NCBI GenBank assembly: GCA_030867875.1
Contig: JAOWCC010001634.1
Location: 103,333,321 to 103,397,320 of the forward strand
Reading direction: 5' to 3'
Origin: Actinernus sp. WN-2022
Lineage: Eukaryota; Cnidaria; Anthozoa; Actiniaria; Actinernidae
DNA length: 64,000 bases
A program made the position numbers and the translations under genes. Under the pieces are notes generated by a model that was not told the origin of the DNA, searched no databases, and saw only the letters and a program-made list of their open reading frames with translations. Shown piece by piece: positions 46,349-58,192 of this stretch (position 1 is the stretch's first letter; every line of letters starts with the position of its first letter).

Positions 46349-46500
46349 TACTCTGGCACTTTGTTTGACGAGTATTTCAGAATCAAGTCCACCTGTTTCA
46401 GATGTTCCTCTTGATAAAACTCTATCAATGTCTTGTTTTGTGACATTTTGTGGGTACTGATCTATTGCCTTAAGAGTGAACTGTGGTGAAGGTATTTGCT

Positions 46501-47330
46501 CTAATTTTGTAAGGTTGTACTCATTAACAGGTTTATTCTCAGCCCATATGGATAATCATCATCTGTTAGTGTGATTGATCTAGATTGAATGCACTGGATA
46601 TCTTCTTCAGTTTGGGAACCTGTCCTGGATCTGTTTAAATGTTCAGTAAATGCCTTGTCATCTTTTTGTCTCATAATTTCAGTGAGCTCTATTAATGTAA
46701 AAACTTTCCATGGATGACAGATTGAAAGCGTCATTTTTGTAGTCCTCAAAAACATGTTTCCTACGTATTGGGGCAATTGATATAGATCGCCTACAACAAT
46801 GATGCTTATGCCAGCAAACAGTTCAGAGTTAGAGGTACCAAATATTTCTTTTAATCTTTGATGGATGTTTGCAACCATGGAAATCTCATCTATTATTATC
46901 AGTTTGAGTTACGCTAATGACAGTCTTAGCTGTGCATGTTTTCTTTTGGTCTGACGTTGCAGGTACATTATCTCCTATTTCCTTGGGAATTGCTAAATCA
47001 GTATTTATTGTTGTTCCATTAATGTTAATAGCTGCTACACCTGTCGGAGCCATTAAAAGAACTGTAGGCAATTCAGGGTTGATAGGAGCTTGTCTGAAGG
47101 TTTTTATTGCAGTGTGGTAAATTGTTTTAATCAAGTGGCTTTTACCTGCACCGGCTCCACCACTTACAAATAGATAGATTGGTTTCACTTTTTCTGGTTT
47201 TTGGCTATTCATACTTTACATTTTATTTCTACACCAGGATGGAACATTATCATAGGCCTAGCGTTGTTCATTGTTTAAGGATCTAACAGAGTCACGAAGT
47301 GTGTCATCAGAGACTTCTAAGGTTGGTTTT
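46501..47330 (-). pseudogene. Helentron PIF1 helicase N-terminal half, frameshifted
   Basis: SGGAGAGKSHL (about 47160-47128) is Walker A, APTGVAAININGTT (about 47050-47010) motif Ia, IIIDEISMV (about 46900-46872, in another frame) Walker B, and VVGDLYQLP (about 46800-46772) motif III. LTEIMRQKDD follows (about 46690-46660). Breaks: a frameshift between 46905 and 46925, and one near 46540 joining it to the downstream frame. Upstream, NSQKPEKVKPIYLFV is preceded by degenerate SLNNEQR-like sequence. Confidence 0.8.
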
Positions 47331-47599
47331 GTATTGTTATTCCTGATGACAATTCTTGGTTAGATTTAAACGTGGAAGCAAGATCTGAAGGTAATTGTTC
47401 ATTAAATGATTCTTCAGGTATTGAGTCATCTTGTACATCTGCATAGAAATCACAATTTTCTTGATCATTGATGGCATCATATGAGTGTGTGATATATATT
47501 ACCTTGGTTTTGTGTTAGAGATTCAAATGCATCTGCAAGAGCCTGTGCATCAGGCTCAAATATTGCTCTATTATGTTCTACAACTGCTCTAATATCAGG

Positions 47600-48590
47600 C
47601 TCATAGAATTTTGATGCATGATTGATTTGCACCTGCAAGATTATTCTCTACTCTCCATGGGTAATACAGCATCAGAAAATGGTGAAAAAAGTGTTCAGGT
47701 TCTTTTGTCTTGTTTGAGGTATGGTATCTTATAACAGCTTTTATTTTTCTACATTTCATGACTTCATTAGTACTCATCAATCTTATTCGATGTAGGGGGT
47801 AAATTGCTATTTGCAGTAGAATGTTGTAATTCAATGACTTCATCAGCGAGAACCTCTGGCTGGGCATCACTTGTCAGCTCACAGTCTTTTCTATACTCTT
47901 TGTAATAGTAGGCAGCAAGTTCAGCTAGACAAAGTTTATCAACTACAGGCATAGAGTTTGGTCTATTAGGGTAACGCTCGATTATGTTGGATTTGAATAT
48001 ATCTGTACTATTGTCATCTAATTCATCTAGTTCCTGTTGGGTCTTTGCAACTCGTATTCATTTCTCTGGTAAATCTGTACTAACAAAAACTGTTGCTGGA
48101 AAGATTTTTGGTAACCACAATTCAGGCATACATCTGTAAACACATTCTTGTGAACTAACTTCTCTTGTTGAGAGAAAAGCAGCACCTATTTTTTTCAAAC
48201 CATCTCTGATATTCATATTTGAAATTTTGGCCTCTTTTGCTGCATTCATGATAACTTGTGAACATCCAGTTTCATCTTTTGTGAAATATGAGCATACATA
48301 TGTTATACATTTGTAATGATTAAAAACAGGTTGCAAGTCAACATTAGCAGCAAATCCCTTTATACCTGCCACAAAGTAGTTGTTAATAAAACAGCTGTCT
48401 AATGGCCTTTTGAGGTGCATTTCATAGTCAGAATCTGATATACCTATAGAACTGAAAATATCAGCTTCAGTTAAATTGGAGTCATAATTTGGTTTACTGG
48501 GGTTCAATACATTATCAATTTTCTCCTTTACTAAAGCAAGGATTTCCTTTCGTAATTTTTACACGGCTAGATTCATCTTTGAAAACAGTT
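47600..48590 (-). pseudogene. Helentron central region (between Rep and helicase)
   Basis: The frame from about 48590 through 48058 ends in a TGA at 48058-48060, just after DLPEK. The next codons stay in frame as IRVAKTQQELDELDDNSTDI and continue to 47767, so the stop looks like a CGA to TGA change. A further frame (47601-47870) gives KAVIRYHTSNKTKEPE. These motifs lie after the Rep domain in Helitron proteins. Confidence 0.75.
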
Positions 48591-48744
48591 GTGATGAACG
48601 GAAATTTTTAAGGTTGCCAAGACACTTTTTAATCAGAAGACGGATCTGAAATTTCCTGACTATCGAGATACATCTGTACCTCTGTACTTGCTAATGACAT
48701 TGATCACTTCTTTGTACAGAAGATTGACTGTATCCGTTAGGAAC

Positions 48745-51530
48745 CTGACTCTACTGCAAGTCACAATAATTATGTGGACGTAGCACCTATTTTATTTAGC
48801 AACCACTTTGAGTCATTCGAAACGTTAAGTGATGAAAGTGTTAAGCTACTGATTGCCATGTCAAGTAAAAAGTCGAGCTCTTTGGATCCAATGCCTACCC
48901 CACTTGTACTAGAATACCTGGACGTCCTCCTCCCTGTACTCACCAGGATGATTAACATATCTCTGGAATCTGGCCTGTTCCCTGATAATTGGAAGCAAGC
49001 AGACGTTCGTCCCAGATTAAAGAAGCCAGGGATGGACGTTGTATTTAAGAATCTTCGTCCTATCAGTAATCTGTCATTCACCTCAAAGCTTACTGAGCGT
49101 GTGGTTTCTAACCAAACGCACAATCATATGACAGTCCATAACTTGTACCCTAAAGCCCAGTCCTCCTACAGTGAATTCCATAGCACAGAGACAGCTCTTC
49201 TCCGTGTGAAGCATGATATTCTCATGAATATGAACAAGCAAAATGTCACCTTGCTCATGCTACTAGATCTGAGCGCCGCGTTTGACACCATCGATGACGA
49301 TATTTTACTTGAGCGATTACACTCCAGCTTTGGTGTATCTGGAACAGTGTTAGCGTGGTTTAAGTCAGTCTTACCTCTCCAATCGTTCTCAGTCCGTATC
49401 AGTTATGGGAGCTTCATCTAAACGTTTCGATCTGCAATATGGTGTGCGTCATTGTTCGTGCCTTGGTCCTCTGCTTTTTGTTATATATGCAAGTAAACTA
49501 TTCAGTGTACTGGAAAGTCATCTTCCAGACGTACATGCCTACAATGTATGCTGATGATATGCAACCATATATCTCTTTTAAACCTGATGCAAGTACCGAG
49601 CAATCTACAGCGATCACAGCTATGCAGAACTGTATAGATGACATCAAGAGCTGGATGCTTACTGATAAGCTCAAACTTAACGACGACAAAACAGAATTCA
49701 TTTATATTGGAACTAGACAGCAACTTGCAAAAATCAACTTAGACATACTACGTGTTGGTAACATTCACTTAACCCCTGTGAGCCAGGTTAAGAACCTAGG
49801 CTGCTGGTTTGACACTCGAATGAAACTTGACACCCATGTAACTACATGTTGCAACGCAGCATTCTTTCACCTGTTTAGCATACGACGAATTAGGAAATTC
49901 CTGAATAATGATATACTGCTCAAATATTAATTAATTAATGCTTTCATAACTAGTCGTCTAGATTACTGTTATTTGGTCTGCCAGCCACTCAGCTTAGTAG
50001 GCCCCAATGTGTTCAGAATGCTGCGGCTCGGCTTATATGCAACATTTCTCGTTTTGAACATATTACTCCTATTCTTTATAAGTTGCACTGACTTCCAATT
50101 AAGTTAAGAATATATGTTTAAATAATGCTTATCACGTATAAGGCACTAAATGGTTTAGCACCATCCTATATTACAGAGCTAATTACTATCAAGCCTGCAT
50201 CTCGCTACCTGCATCGACCAAGACTTAAAGGGGCTCTGTCATGAATAACATGCCTGGTTACTAAGCCGCCCAAAACTTGAAATCGTTCGCCAACGCTTTC
50301 AAGTTTTGAAAAGCAAATATATCCCGGGGAGCTCCCGATCACAACATTGATTCAATCCGTCTACATCGCTGCCATCTCTCATTTTAGTATATAGTAGTTT
50401 ATCTTTCATATTTAGTTGTTCAAGTTTTATATTTACCAGAAATGTTCGTATTCAGATGTAGTTGTAATGAGATTTTGGGATGGCATCGACAAGAACTTCG
50501 AGCTTCAATGGCGGCTCAATGGCGGCTCAACTGGCAACTGGTCGTGATGGACGAAGAAAACAAATCTGGCCGCAGAAAGATTTTGAAGAGCCTGAAAGAA
50601 CACTGGAGAACGTGTCAGGAAAGCACACAAGAGTATAGTCCTTGTCTGGAAAATTTAGAGAGCCTGAAACGATTTCAAACACCGCTTTTGAGATGCGAGT
50701 TTCGTGTTTACAGTACCCGGGTTTCGGCGGCCAGTGAAATTACGCTTCGGTTGTTCATTCCTGCTTGCATTCGTCCCCTTTAATACGTTTCTGACTACAA
50801 GAACTCTTGCATTTGTAAGTAATTTTATCTCCCTGAAAGTTGGAGAGAGAATAGATGAGTACATTTTGTAGGTTCTCATCGAGAAAGCACAACTCGCATA
50901 CCTAGAAATGTAGTTTACGGTAAAATACGGTAAATTCGACAACCGGTCACTGAAACTCGCCAGAATGTGTTTCTCTTCAGCCTGAATCTCCATTGCAGCA
51001 GTGATAACAATACGAAGATGTTTTTCTAACTGAATGCCTTCGACCAAGAGCCAGTTTGTATTATAATATAACTGTCGTTGTATCGCGATCGCAAAGGAAC
51101 TGAAAGTCATTACAATTTCTCAAGTGTTATGCATATCATTAAATTGCTTGAAACCTGTTCATGCGCATCTCATGACAGAGCCCCTTTAAGACTTTGGTAA
51201 CCCTAGGTGACCGATCTTTCGCATTAACAGCACCTGCTCTATGGAATGACCTACCCATAGAAATACATAATGCTAAATCAGTATCAGCTTTTAAGAAATT
51301 ACTTAAGACGTTTTTATTTAAGAAAGCTTTTTACTAGTGTTTATGTTGATCAATCCTGTATGATAGATAACTTATAGCTAGGAATAGTTGATCGTTACCA
51401 ATAAGTTTATCAGTTAGTAATTGGTCTATTGTTCTTGTTATGCACATGTAAGCATTTATGTATGAAACTTGCGCACTATAAATGTTATTTATTATTATTA
51501 AATGTTATTTATTATAATGGTAGCCGAAGT
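48745..51530 (+). pseudogene. LINE reverse transcriptase, 5'-truncated, split by DNA element
   Basis: The frame 48774-49421 carries LFSNHFESF, SSLDPMPTPLV (RT motif 0/1 region), FKNLRPISNLSF (49048), YSEFHSTETAL and LLDLSAAFDTIDDDIL (49260). After a frameshift: YADDMQPYISF (49549), TDKLKLNDDKTEFIYIGTR (49663) and LGCWFDTRMKLDTHV (49797), then a stop at 49930. Degenerate frames continue through SRLDYCY to RPRLK (50225). After the insertion 50229-51185 come TLVTLGDRSF, TAPALWNDLPIEIHNA and FKKLLKTFLFKKAFY with a stop near 51337. The 3' UTR ends near the ATTATTATT run (about 51490). Same broad family as 21591-22058. Confidence 0.85.
50229..51185. mobile_element. TTAA-flanked DNA element in LINE, 957 bp
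   Basis: A perfect 16-base terminal inverted repeat, AGGGGCTCTGTCATGA. TTAA lies at 50225-50228 and 51186-51189. Deleting the insert plus one TTAA rejoins RPRLK-TLVTLGDRSF in frame, which confirms the boundaries. Frames inside (50442-50783, 50655-51110) have no transposase motif. Confidence 0.9.
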
Positions 51531-52610
51531 GCCCGAACTGCTTTTCTGACTAGTGTCTCTACAAACAAGAGCCGTAATCACGTGATAGTTGGGATCTATC
51601 ATGTCTATCGTGCATGTCACGTGCTTGTTTTTTAATAAATTCTGCCATTATCTTGAATTTTTTAAGGGTATAAATAAATTGTACTGTTAGGGCAAAATTT
51701 TAACTGTTAGCTGTGAAATGGCATAAAATTAAAATGTTAGCTGTGAAATGCCCTAAAATTTAAATGTTTACTGTTATGCAGACCCCCCATCTAGACCCTC
51801 TATTCACCTGCAGATTGGTATATACTAAAACAATTATTCACCTCAGTGTCGGTGAATAGTGGTGGCCGAAGCGGCTCGGTAAATGTCCACCACTATTCAC
51901 CTTCACTCCGTTGACTAATTGTTAACTAACGGACTACATTGTAGCGCATCAGTCTGTATCTCAACACCTCCTGTGACGCGCAGTTAAATAAAATATGCGC
52001 TATATAAATGAATATTTTTACCTTTTTTTTATTAATCATTTCTAGAGATAGGGTTCTCCTTTATATAATTTAAATGTAAAAAATATTACGAAATACCACA
52101 AGGCTGTATCCTTTCGGATCCTTCATACCTGCCGATTGATAAGGTTGGCCTTAATAACACTGAATTTTATCGGCACCTGAAACAACATCAAAGTCAGGAC
52201 CCGGCTAACGCACAGATCAAATTGGAAGGAGCTGTACATGTCATATTCTGATCCTTAGATCGAAAGCTGAAGCTGTGGGAAACTCACCAAACATGTACCC
52301 GCCACCTCTCCTATGGTATATTACAGACGCACGAGAAATAAAGTAAGTAGACAGTTGTTCTATCGTCTAATCTTTTAATTTTCAATCCTCTACATTTTCA
52401 AACCTCTGTATAACATCTTTAAAATTCATCAATCTCTCGAGCTGAGGGCATTAGAATGAAATCTGAAGTAGTTCACAATTCGATTGATTCTTGAAATGTT
52501 TGGATTATTAGAAGATTAGAAGAAAACGCTTTCTTAATTCAAAAGACGAAGAAATTACTTATTATTAAAGTACCACTACGACGACGATTTGCCACTCATG
52601 TTTTTAACAA
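51531..52610. other. no recognisable gene; small repeats and a hairpin
   Basis: CTGTTAGCTGTGAAATG occurs twice at 51700-51750. A 15-bp perfect stem, GGTGAATAGTGGTGG (51851-51865) with CCACCACTATTCACC (51887-51901), is probably a MITE remnant. Nothing else recognised. Confidence 0.5.
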
Positions 52611-52616
52611 TATATA

Positions 52617-54308
52617 TTTTATTTTAGATATCAATTCTAAATCAAGTGAATAGTAAGTAACTTCCTATTAACCGAGAGCGAGGTCTTTACGGGAAAATAT
52701 CAGACCGAGGTCTTGACAGTACGGACCGAGCGATAGCGAGGTCCGTACATAAAAGACCGATGTCTGATATTTTCCCGTAAAGACCGAGTAAGCGAGGTTA
52801 ATAAGTAGTTTATTTTATTACATGGCAAGCCACTCTCAATGTCAAATCGAGTGTTTTGATTGGCTGGTTAGTGCTCGGTCGGGATTTTGCCGTACGGACC
52901 GTCAAATAGATCTATTTGACAGCTCTCCGTAAATCAATACAAAAGATGAATGGAAATACAATGTCAGATGTCAGAATCAATTCAGAATTAGAAAACGTTG
53001 CTAAAAAGGTGGAATTCGTAGAAAAAGCTATCAGAAAAGAACATATTTCCACTAAATCAACTCGAAAAACAAACCGTTCGCTCAAGTCAAGTGCCATGTT
53101 GTCGGCGAAAAAGTTCAAGATCTTCGTCGGACACTTTCGGCGATGACAGTTCTATGCTGTTTGTTTGTATCCTGGACAACTTTGACTGGGAGGACATGGA
53201 AAATCTGGACCTGACGATCCCTGATATTTGCTACTGATCGACAAAACTGGTTGCCGGCTATGGAATCAGAACTTCCCTGGTTTATAGTGAGGGATTGTAA
53301 TTTGTAAACTGGACCGATGCTGACATTCAAGACAAATTTCTTAAGCCGAAAGAAAGCCGGCTGCAGAGGAGTAAACTTGTTGAAATATGGACTGTGACTT
53401 CTGTCTCTGGTGATAGTCGCTGGCAGAGTTGTTGTCTTGTAGTTTTACTCGCTACTTCCACTGGACGGATCGAGTTCTCGTGTGAACACCCAACAGAGCC
53501 ACGAAGCTTTCAGGATCAGCGTTAGCAGGTTTATCTTTATTGAGTTATTTCGCTGCTGGGGTGTTTGATTCCTGCATTACCTGATACATTACTGAGCTAT
53601 GTCCTAATTTCGTTTCTATACCGAGTGGAGACTTCATGTGATCTCGCTGTTTGGGACTCGCTTGTAAATGACGGCCAGAGAATATGGTTCTTCCGTATAC
53701 GTACATTGAACTCTGCTAGACGGTGACTTCTGAAACTTCTGTAGAACCTAATAGGACATGTACATGTATCTTGGCTCTGTAGCATAGACCTTTGGATGGC
53801 ATTGTATTTCAATAGTTCTTTCCTGTCCTTTTCTGGTTGACTTTGCGTACATCAATGATAATTTTTGACAACAAATGGTCAAGTTCGTTTTGGAGGTAAG
53901 CTTTGTAATTATATTTACAGGTCACAGTTTTTGATGGACCGTGTTTCTCTTTTAAAAACGGTATTATTACGATGTTTGTGCTCTTAAACTGCATAACTAA
54001 GTGCCTAGTTATCTCTGTTTTACCCGGTTCGATTTGAGTTTTCAATTTCCCGAGCGTAGACCGAAATATGCGAATTTGTGACCGTTATCATGGTAACGGG
54101 TCCGTACGGCAAAATCCCGACCGAGCACCAGCCAATCAAAACACTCGATTTGACATTGAGAGTGGCTTGCCATAGATGCCTCCCCTGACGTCATGCAATT
54201 ACCATTTTGGATATTAAAAGCTCCTTAACTCAGCGGCATAGCATTCAAAGCAAAATATTTTTTACCATTCTACTATTCACTTGATTTAGAATTGATATCT
54301 AAAATAAA
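52617..54308. mobile_element. nested inverted-repeat element, 1.7 kb
   Basis: The outer inverted repeats are 52617-52655 and 54271-54308 (GATATCAATTCTAAATCAAG). The inner ones, 52822-52900 and 54099-54173, are about 75 bases and nearly perfect (ATGGCAAGCCACTCTC, CACTCGATTTG..., CCGTACGGACC). The two pairs may reflect one element inside another. The frames inside (76 codons at 52916, 78 codons minus at 53809) have no recognised transposase motif. Confidence 0.8.
52682..52784. repeat. GGTCTTTACGGGAAAATATC hairpin
   Basis: A long hairpin between the outer and inner repeats of the 52.6-kb element: GGTCTTTACGGGAAAATATC at the left, and TACGGACC pairing with GGTCCGTA near the loop. Confidence 0.85.
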
Positions 54309-54810
54309 AGATTATTGTTCATAGACACTTTAAATCACAAAATTTTAGGAGAGTTTACCGGTAAAATCCTGCCCGTCATTACGGATGTGCGTTCAGGCGA
54401 ACCCTTTTGTTTTTCTGTCGTGACGTCATATGCACAACGCTCGCCTGCACAACACAATGCCTTGGAGGCATATATCTACTAAGATCTTACTTTTTCCCTC
54501 TTCTCGTATACGCGCGAAATATATAGTGTGCGTAAAAAGTTAGCCACGCTGGTTGTCGTGTTGCGCCTATGACATCACTTCCGGAATGGGCTCCAGTAAT
54601 GGCGGACGTTTACTGATTTAATACTCGGAGTTAAAAAAAATAGATCTCAAAATTGGGTTTGGACTGATAATAATATAGCAACTCTACGTTATGAATATAA
54701 ACATTGATATGTCAAAATTTGATCGCAATGGCACTTTAAGATGTTACATGTAAACGAACGTAAAAACCGAATACACCAGCTACATGTTTTTATTGCGACA
54801 TTTTACGTGT
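54309..54810. other. no recognisable gene
   Basis: Contains TGACGTCAT at about 54421. No frames of interest. Confidence 0.35.
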
Positions 54811-54819
54811 TTGGAGCCC

Positions 54820-55150
54820 GGGGGGGGGGGGGGTTTGATAGGAAGGGAGGTAATCCCATACATACGCTGTACGGGTATGTCCTGCCCCAAAATGTTAAGG
54901 GTTTCGAGCTGTTGCTGTTTTAGTCTGAAGTAGGGTCATAAATTTCGCATTAGTCTGTAATAGGGTATGATCTTGACAGGGAAGTATGAGACCGCACCTT
55001 TTCAAATTTTTCTTTCGTTATGAAATAGAGTACAGGTCTGACAGTGGTATGGACATTTTTATATTTTGGCCTGAAAGAGGGTCAGGGTTTTGACACCGGG
55101 TGGCACACTGCCACCCAAAATCCTGGGAGTATTGCCCCCGTCTCGGAGGG
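54820..55150. repeat. G-tract-initiated repeat copy
   Basis: A CCC(G)n tract at 54820-54833 is followed by degenerate copies of a TAGGGT(C/A)-type phrase (AGTAGGGTCATAA, AATAGGGTATGATC, GAGGGTCAGGG). Similar phrases (CCCTGACCC, AAACCCTGACC) fill the 58193-58767 element. Probably a diverged relative. Confidence 0.5.
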
Positions 55151-55475
55151 TTTGGAGGTAACTGAAAGGAAATGATAAAGATTTGTTGTGGAGGTCTTAG
55201 TAATGGCAGTTTAGTAAAACATTATTGGAGTGAAAACATATACATACATATACTTTATTTTGATACGCTAGCCACTACAACTACAACACTGAATGCTGAC
55301 CCGCGAGCTGATTTCCAAGTGGGGCGTACAAAGATTGGTGTATATATATATATATACAAGATTCATGAATGGTATGAATTAACGATGGCCCATATCAAGC
55401 TTACATTAAAATAAAATAAAAATAATCAGCTTAACTCAGTGTCAGTCATGGAGGCAATGTTGCGTTTAAACTGAG
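55151..55475 (-). other. 3' flank/UTR of minus-strand LINE
   Basis: AT-rich, with a TATATATA run (55341-55353). It lies downstream of the RT stop at 55476 and probably includes the LINE 3' UTR. No tail repeat identified. Confidence 0.4.
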
Positions 55476-58192
55476 CTAATGTATTTGCCTTCTTAGCCTT
55501 AAACGGTAGGCTATTCCAAAGCTAGCACCGCTGTATTTGAAGCTGCGCTTTAGATAGTTGGTTTTTGGCTTTGGAAGTGCTAGGTCCGTATCAAGGTTTC
55601 TTAGATTATATTGAATTTTTCTTTCAGAAAGTCTTATAAATGATTCTCTTAAATATGGTGCAGATCGATTATTCAGGGTTTTATACATTAATGTAGATTT
55701 AATTCGAATTCGTCTTTCTTGGAGAGTTTTCCAGTCTAAGCAATCAAGTATATCTCCTGAGCGAGTTTCATAGTACTCTTGCCGCACGAGATTGTAATTT
55801 CTGTATTCTATCTTTAAGGCCTTTGCCGCAGGTATCCCACTAAGGGGAGCAGTAATCAAAATATGGTTGTACTAGGGCTTTGTATATGCATTCAAGTGAA
55901 GTGATTGGCACGAAGAGCTTAATTCGCCTCAAGGCACCAATCCCTGCACTTGCCTTCTTACAAATTACAAATGCTGTCAATGTGATTTTGAAAGGTTAGT
56001 CTCTCATCAATTTCTACTCCAAGACATTTGTATGAGCCCACCCGAGCGACTCCAGCATTGTCTATAAATACATTGTTTGATATTTCCTCGATTTTGTTAT
56101 TAAGATTAAATGCAGAGCCAATAATCATCAGCTTCGTCTTTGAAGAATGAAACTGTAGTTTGTTTACAGCAAGCCAATCACATATATTATCAATATATGA
56201 AGTTAAATTAGAGGCAAGATCAGCTTCATTTAACGAAGATGTAAAGATTTGGGTGTCGTCTGCATATAGACTGGGAGTGGTAGAGGTAAGGCACTTTAAC
56301 AGGTCATTTATATATAACAAAAATAAGAGCGGTCCTAGGATGGGGATGACAGAGACCCACAAACAAAGCACTGTTGTTGCCTGCATTTAAGATAGGAAAC
56401 GAACCATTTCAACTCACAACCCGAAACGCCGTAGAATTTAATGTTCTGAAGCAAGATTGAATGGTTTATCGAATCAAAGGCATTTCGTATGTCTAAAAAT
56501 ACCACACCTGTCAACATTCTCTTATCCATACTTTCAAACCAGTTGTCGCACATCTGTAATAATGCTGATACCGTTGCCGGAATGAAACGGACGGAAGCCG
56601 GATTGAAATTTTGAAAGTAAAAAGTTTTCCATAAGATACCCATATAATTGTCGAAATATTTCTTTCTCGAACACTTTACTTATTATCGGTAAGATTGAGA
56701 TGGGTCTATAATTACCAGTTTCTCGGCGGTCATCCGCTTTGTAAATTGGACTTACGCGCGCATGTTTTCAATCATCAATAAAAATCCCGGTGGAAATGGA
56801 AAGGTTAAAAATTGTTAGTCAAAGAAGGAGCAATTATGTATGCAGCAAGTTTGAGTATTTTTGCTGGGATTTTATCGAGTCCAGTACTCTTTGACGTCTT
56901 CAGGTTCTTTAGCGTTAGTTCCACGTTTTCTACTGGGATATCAGAGAAATTAAAACCGGCCAAATTCCTTTCACTGCTATTAAGATAGCTGTTAATATTA
57001 CTTAGTGGCGTTCTCGTTATTTCGGCAGCTAATTTGGGTCCGATGTTAACAAAAAAAGTCATCAAGTAAAAGCCTCAGATATGTCTCCAGACTATATTGC
57101 CATTAATGCAAAGCTCATTCACGTGACTGGATTTACAATTTCTACCCAAAAGGGAGTTGATCACTTTCCGTGTCTTTTTGGGATCAGTGTGTTTGCACGT
57201 TTCTATTTTATTTCGATAATAATCGGACTTTGCTTTCCGCATTTCAATATTCGCCTTATTCCTTGCGGATTGGTATAGCTCCCAGTGGTATTGACTTTTA
57301 AATTTTATAGCGCGTTTTTTGTGATAATCTCTATTTGTCATGGTTTGTTTAATTTGTGGCGTCAGCCAAGGGACGGAGAATGATCTTATTAATTTATGTC
57401 TGAAAAGTTCATGTTGATCTAAAATTTCACAGAATTCAGTTTTCCATGCTTTCCAGGCGTCATTCGGATTTTCAAAATTCTCGACGGTGTCCCAATGGAC
57501 GCTTTTTAAATCATTTATAAAATTGTCTTCAACAAAATTCTTAAAGTTGCGCACTTCCTTTATTGTTGACCTTGATTTAGGAAAAGTGAACTCACACTGC
57601 ATAGATCAAACTATGGTCAGACATTCCGATAGGAATGACAACGGATTTCGAAATGTTTTCTTTTGTGTTTGTCAAAATAAGATCAATTAGTGTGGCACTT
57701 TTATCAATTGTTCCAGTTGGTAAACAGAACACAGAAATTGCAATTCCTTAGTGTGGGTCTCAAGAGGCAATTTAGTATAATCGCAATTTAAATCACCATT
57801 ATAATAAATTCTTTATTTGCGGCATGACATTTCTCAATAAATTTATCGAAATCATTGAAAATATTCATATTAGAGTTTGGTGGCCTGTACCAATAACCAA
57901 GCAAAATTGATTTACTATGTGGGAGATTCATCTCAACACAAATTAGCTCAATTGAATCGGGTACTAAATCTGCCCTGTTAGAATACGACATTTTCTCTTT
58001 TATGTAAATAGCAACACCGCTACCAAATCTATTACGGTCTTTTTGAATTAAATTATAACCTGAAATATGGATCTCTCCATCGCCAATAGAATCATCAAGT
58101 TTGCTTTCATTAATGGCTAGCACTTCCAAAGGCGAATCAACCAATAAGTAACGGATTTCATCGATATGTTTCATCAAGCTGTTGACATTAAT
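55476..58192 (-). pseudogene. LINE endonuclease and reverse transcriptase (same frame as SGNH part)
   Basis: Endonuclease on the minus strand: KHIDEIRYLL, AINESKLDDSIGD (about 58105), GYWYRPPNSNMN (57890), then in shifted frames DLNCDYTKLP (57790) and SDHS (57620). Linker: VPWLTPQIKQTMTNRDYHKK (57380). RT: KSTGLDKIPAKILK (56890), a decayed motif, VVFLDIRNAFDSINHS (56505), LLFLLYINDLL (56330), SLYADDTQIF (56270), NKLQFH (56160), YKCLGVEIDE (56022) and the tail LERKIQYNLRN/KRSFKYSGASF (55620-55520). At least five frameshifts or stops. The RT is CR1-like in layout. The part upstream of 58192 continues at 58777 after removal of the 575-bp insert. Confidence 0.85.

Larger units (their letters stand above)
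45137..48590 (-). mobile_element. Helentron (Helitron with endonuclease), Rep domain missing
   Basis: On the minus strand the protein can be followed from Helitron-specific central sequence through a PIF1-type helicase to an AP-like endonuclease. Central part: NNYFVAGIKGFAANVDLQPV, YVCSYFTKDETGCSQ, AFLSTREVSSQECVYR, IIERYPNRP, then VIRYHTSNKTKEPEHFFHHF. Next comes SLNNEQR before the helicase. The helicase-endonuclease fusion is diagnostic of Helentrons. The upstream rolling-circle Rep nuclease (HUH and tyrosine motifs) is absent: recognisable sequence stops near 48590, and a LINE on the opposite strand begins about 180 bases on. Neither end of the element was identified. Confidence 0.85.

Noticed and set aside
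45137..47330. Host PIF1 helicase gene
   Set aside because: The C-terminal LINE-type endonuclease and the Helitron-specific upstream motifs show it is a Helentron, not the cellular helicase.
50442..51110. Genes inside the TTAA element (113 aa plus, 151 aa minus)
   Set aside because: The frames overlap on opposite strands, have no transposase motifs and lie within a non-autonomous element that interrupts a LINE.
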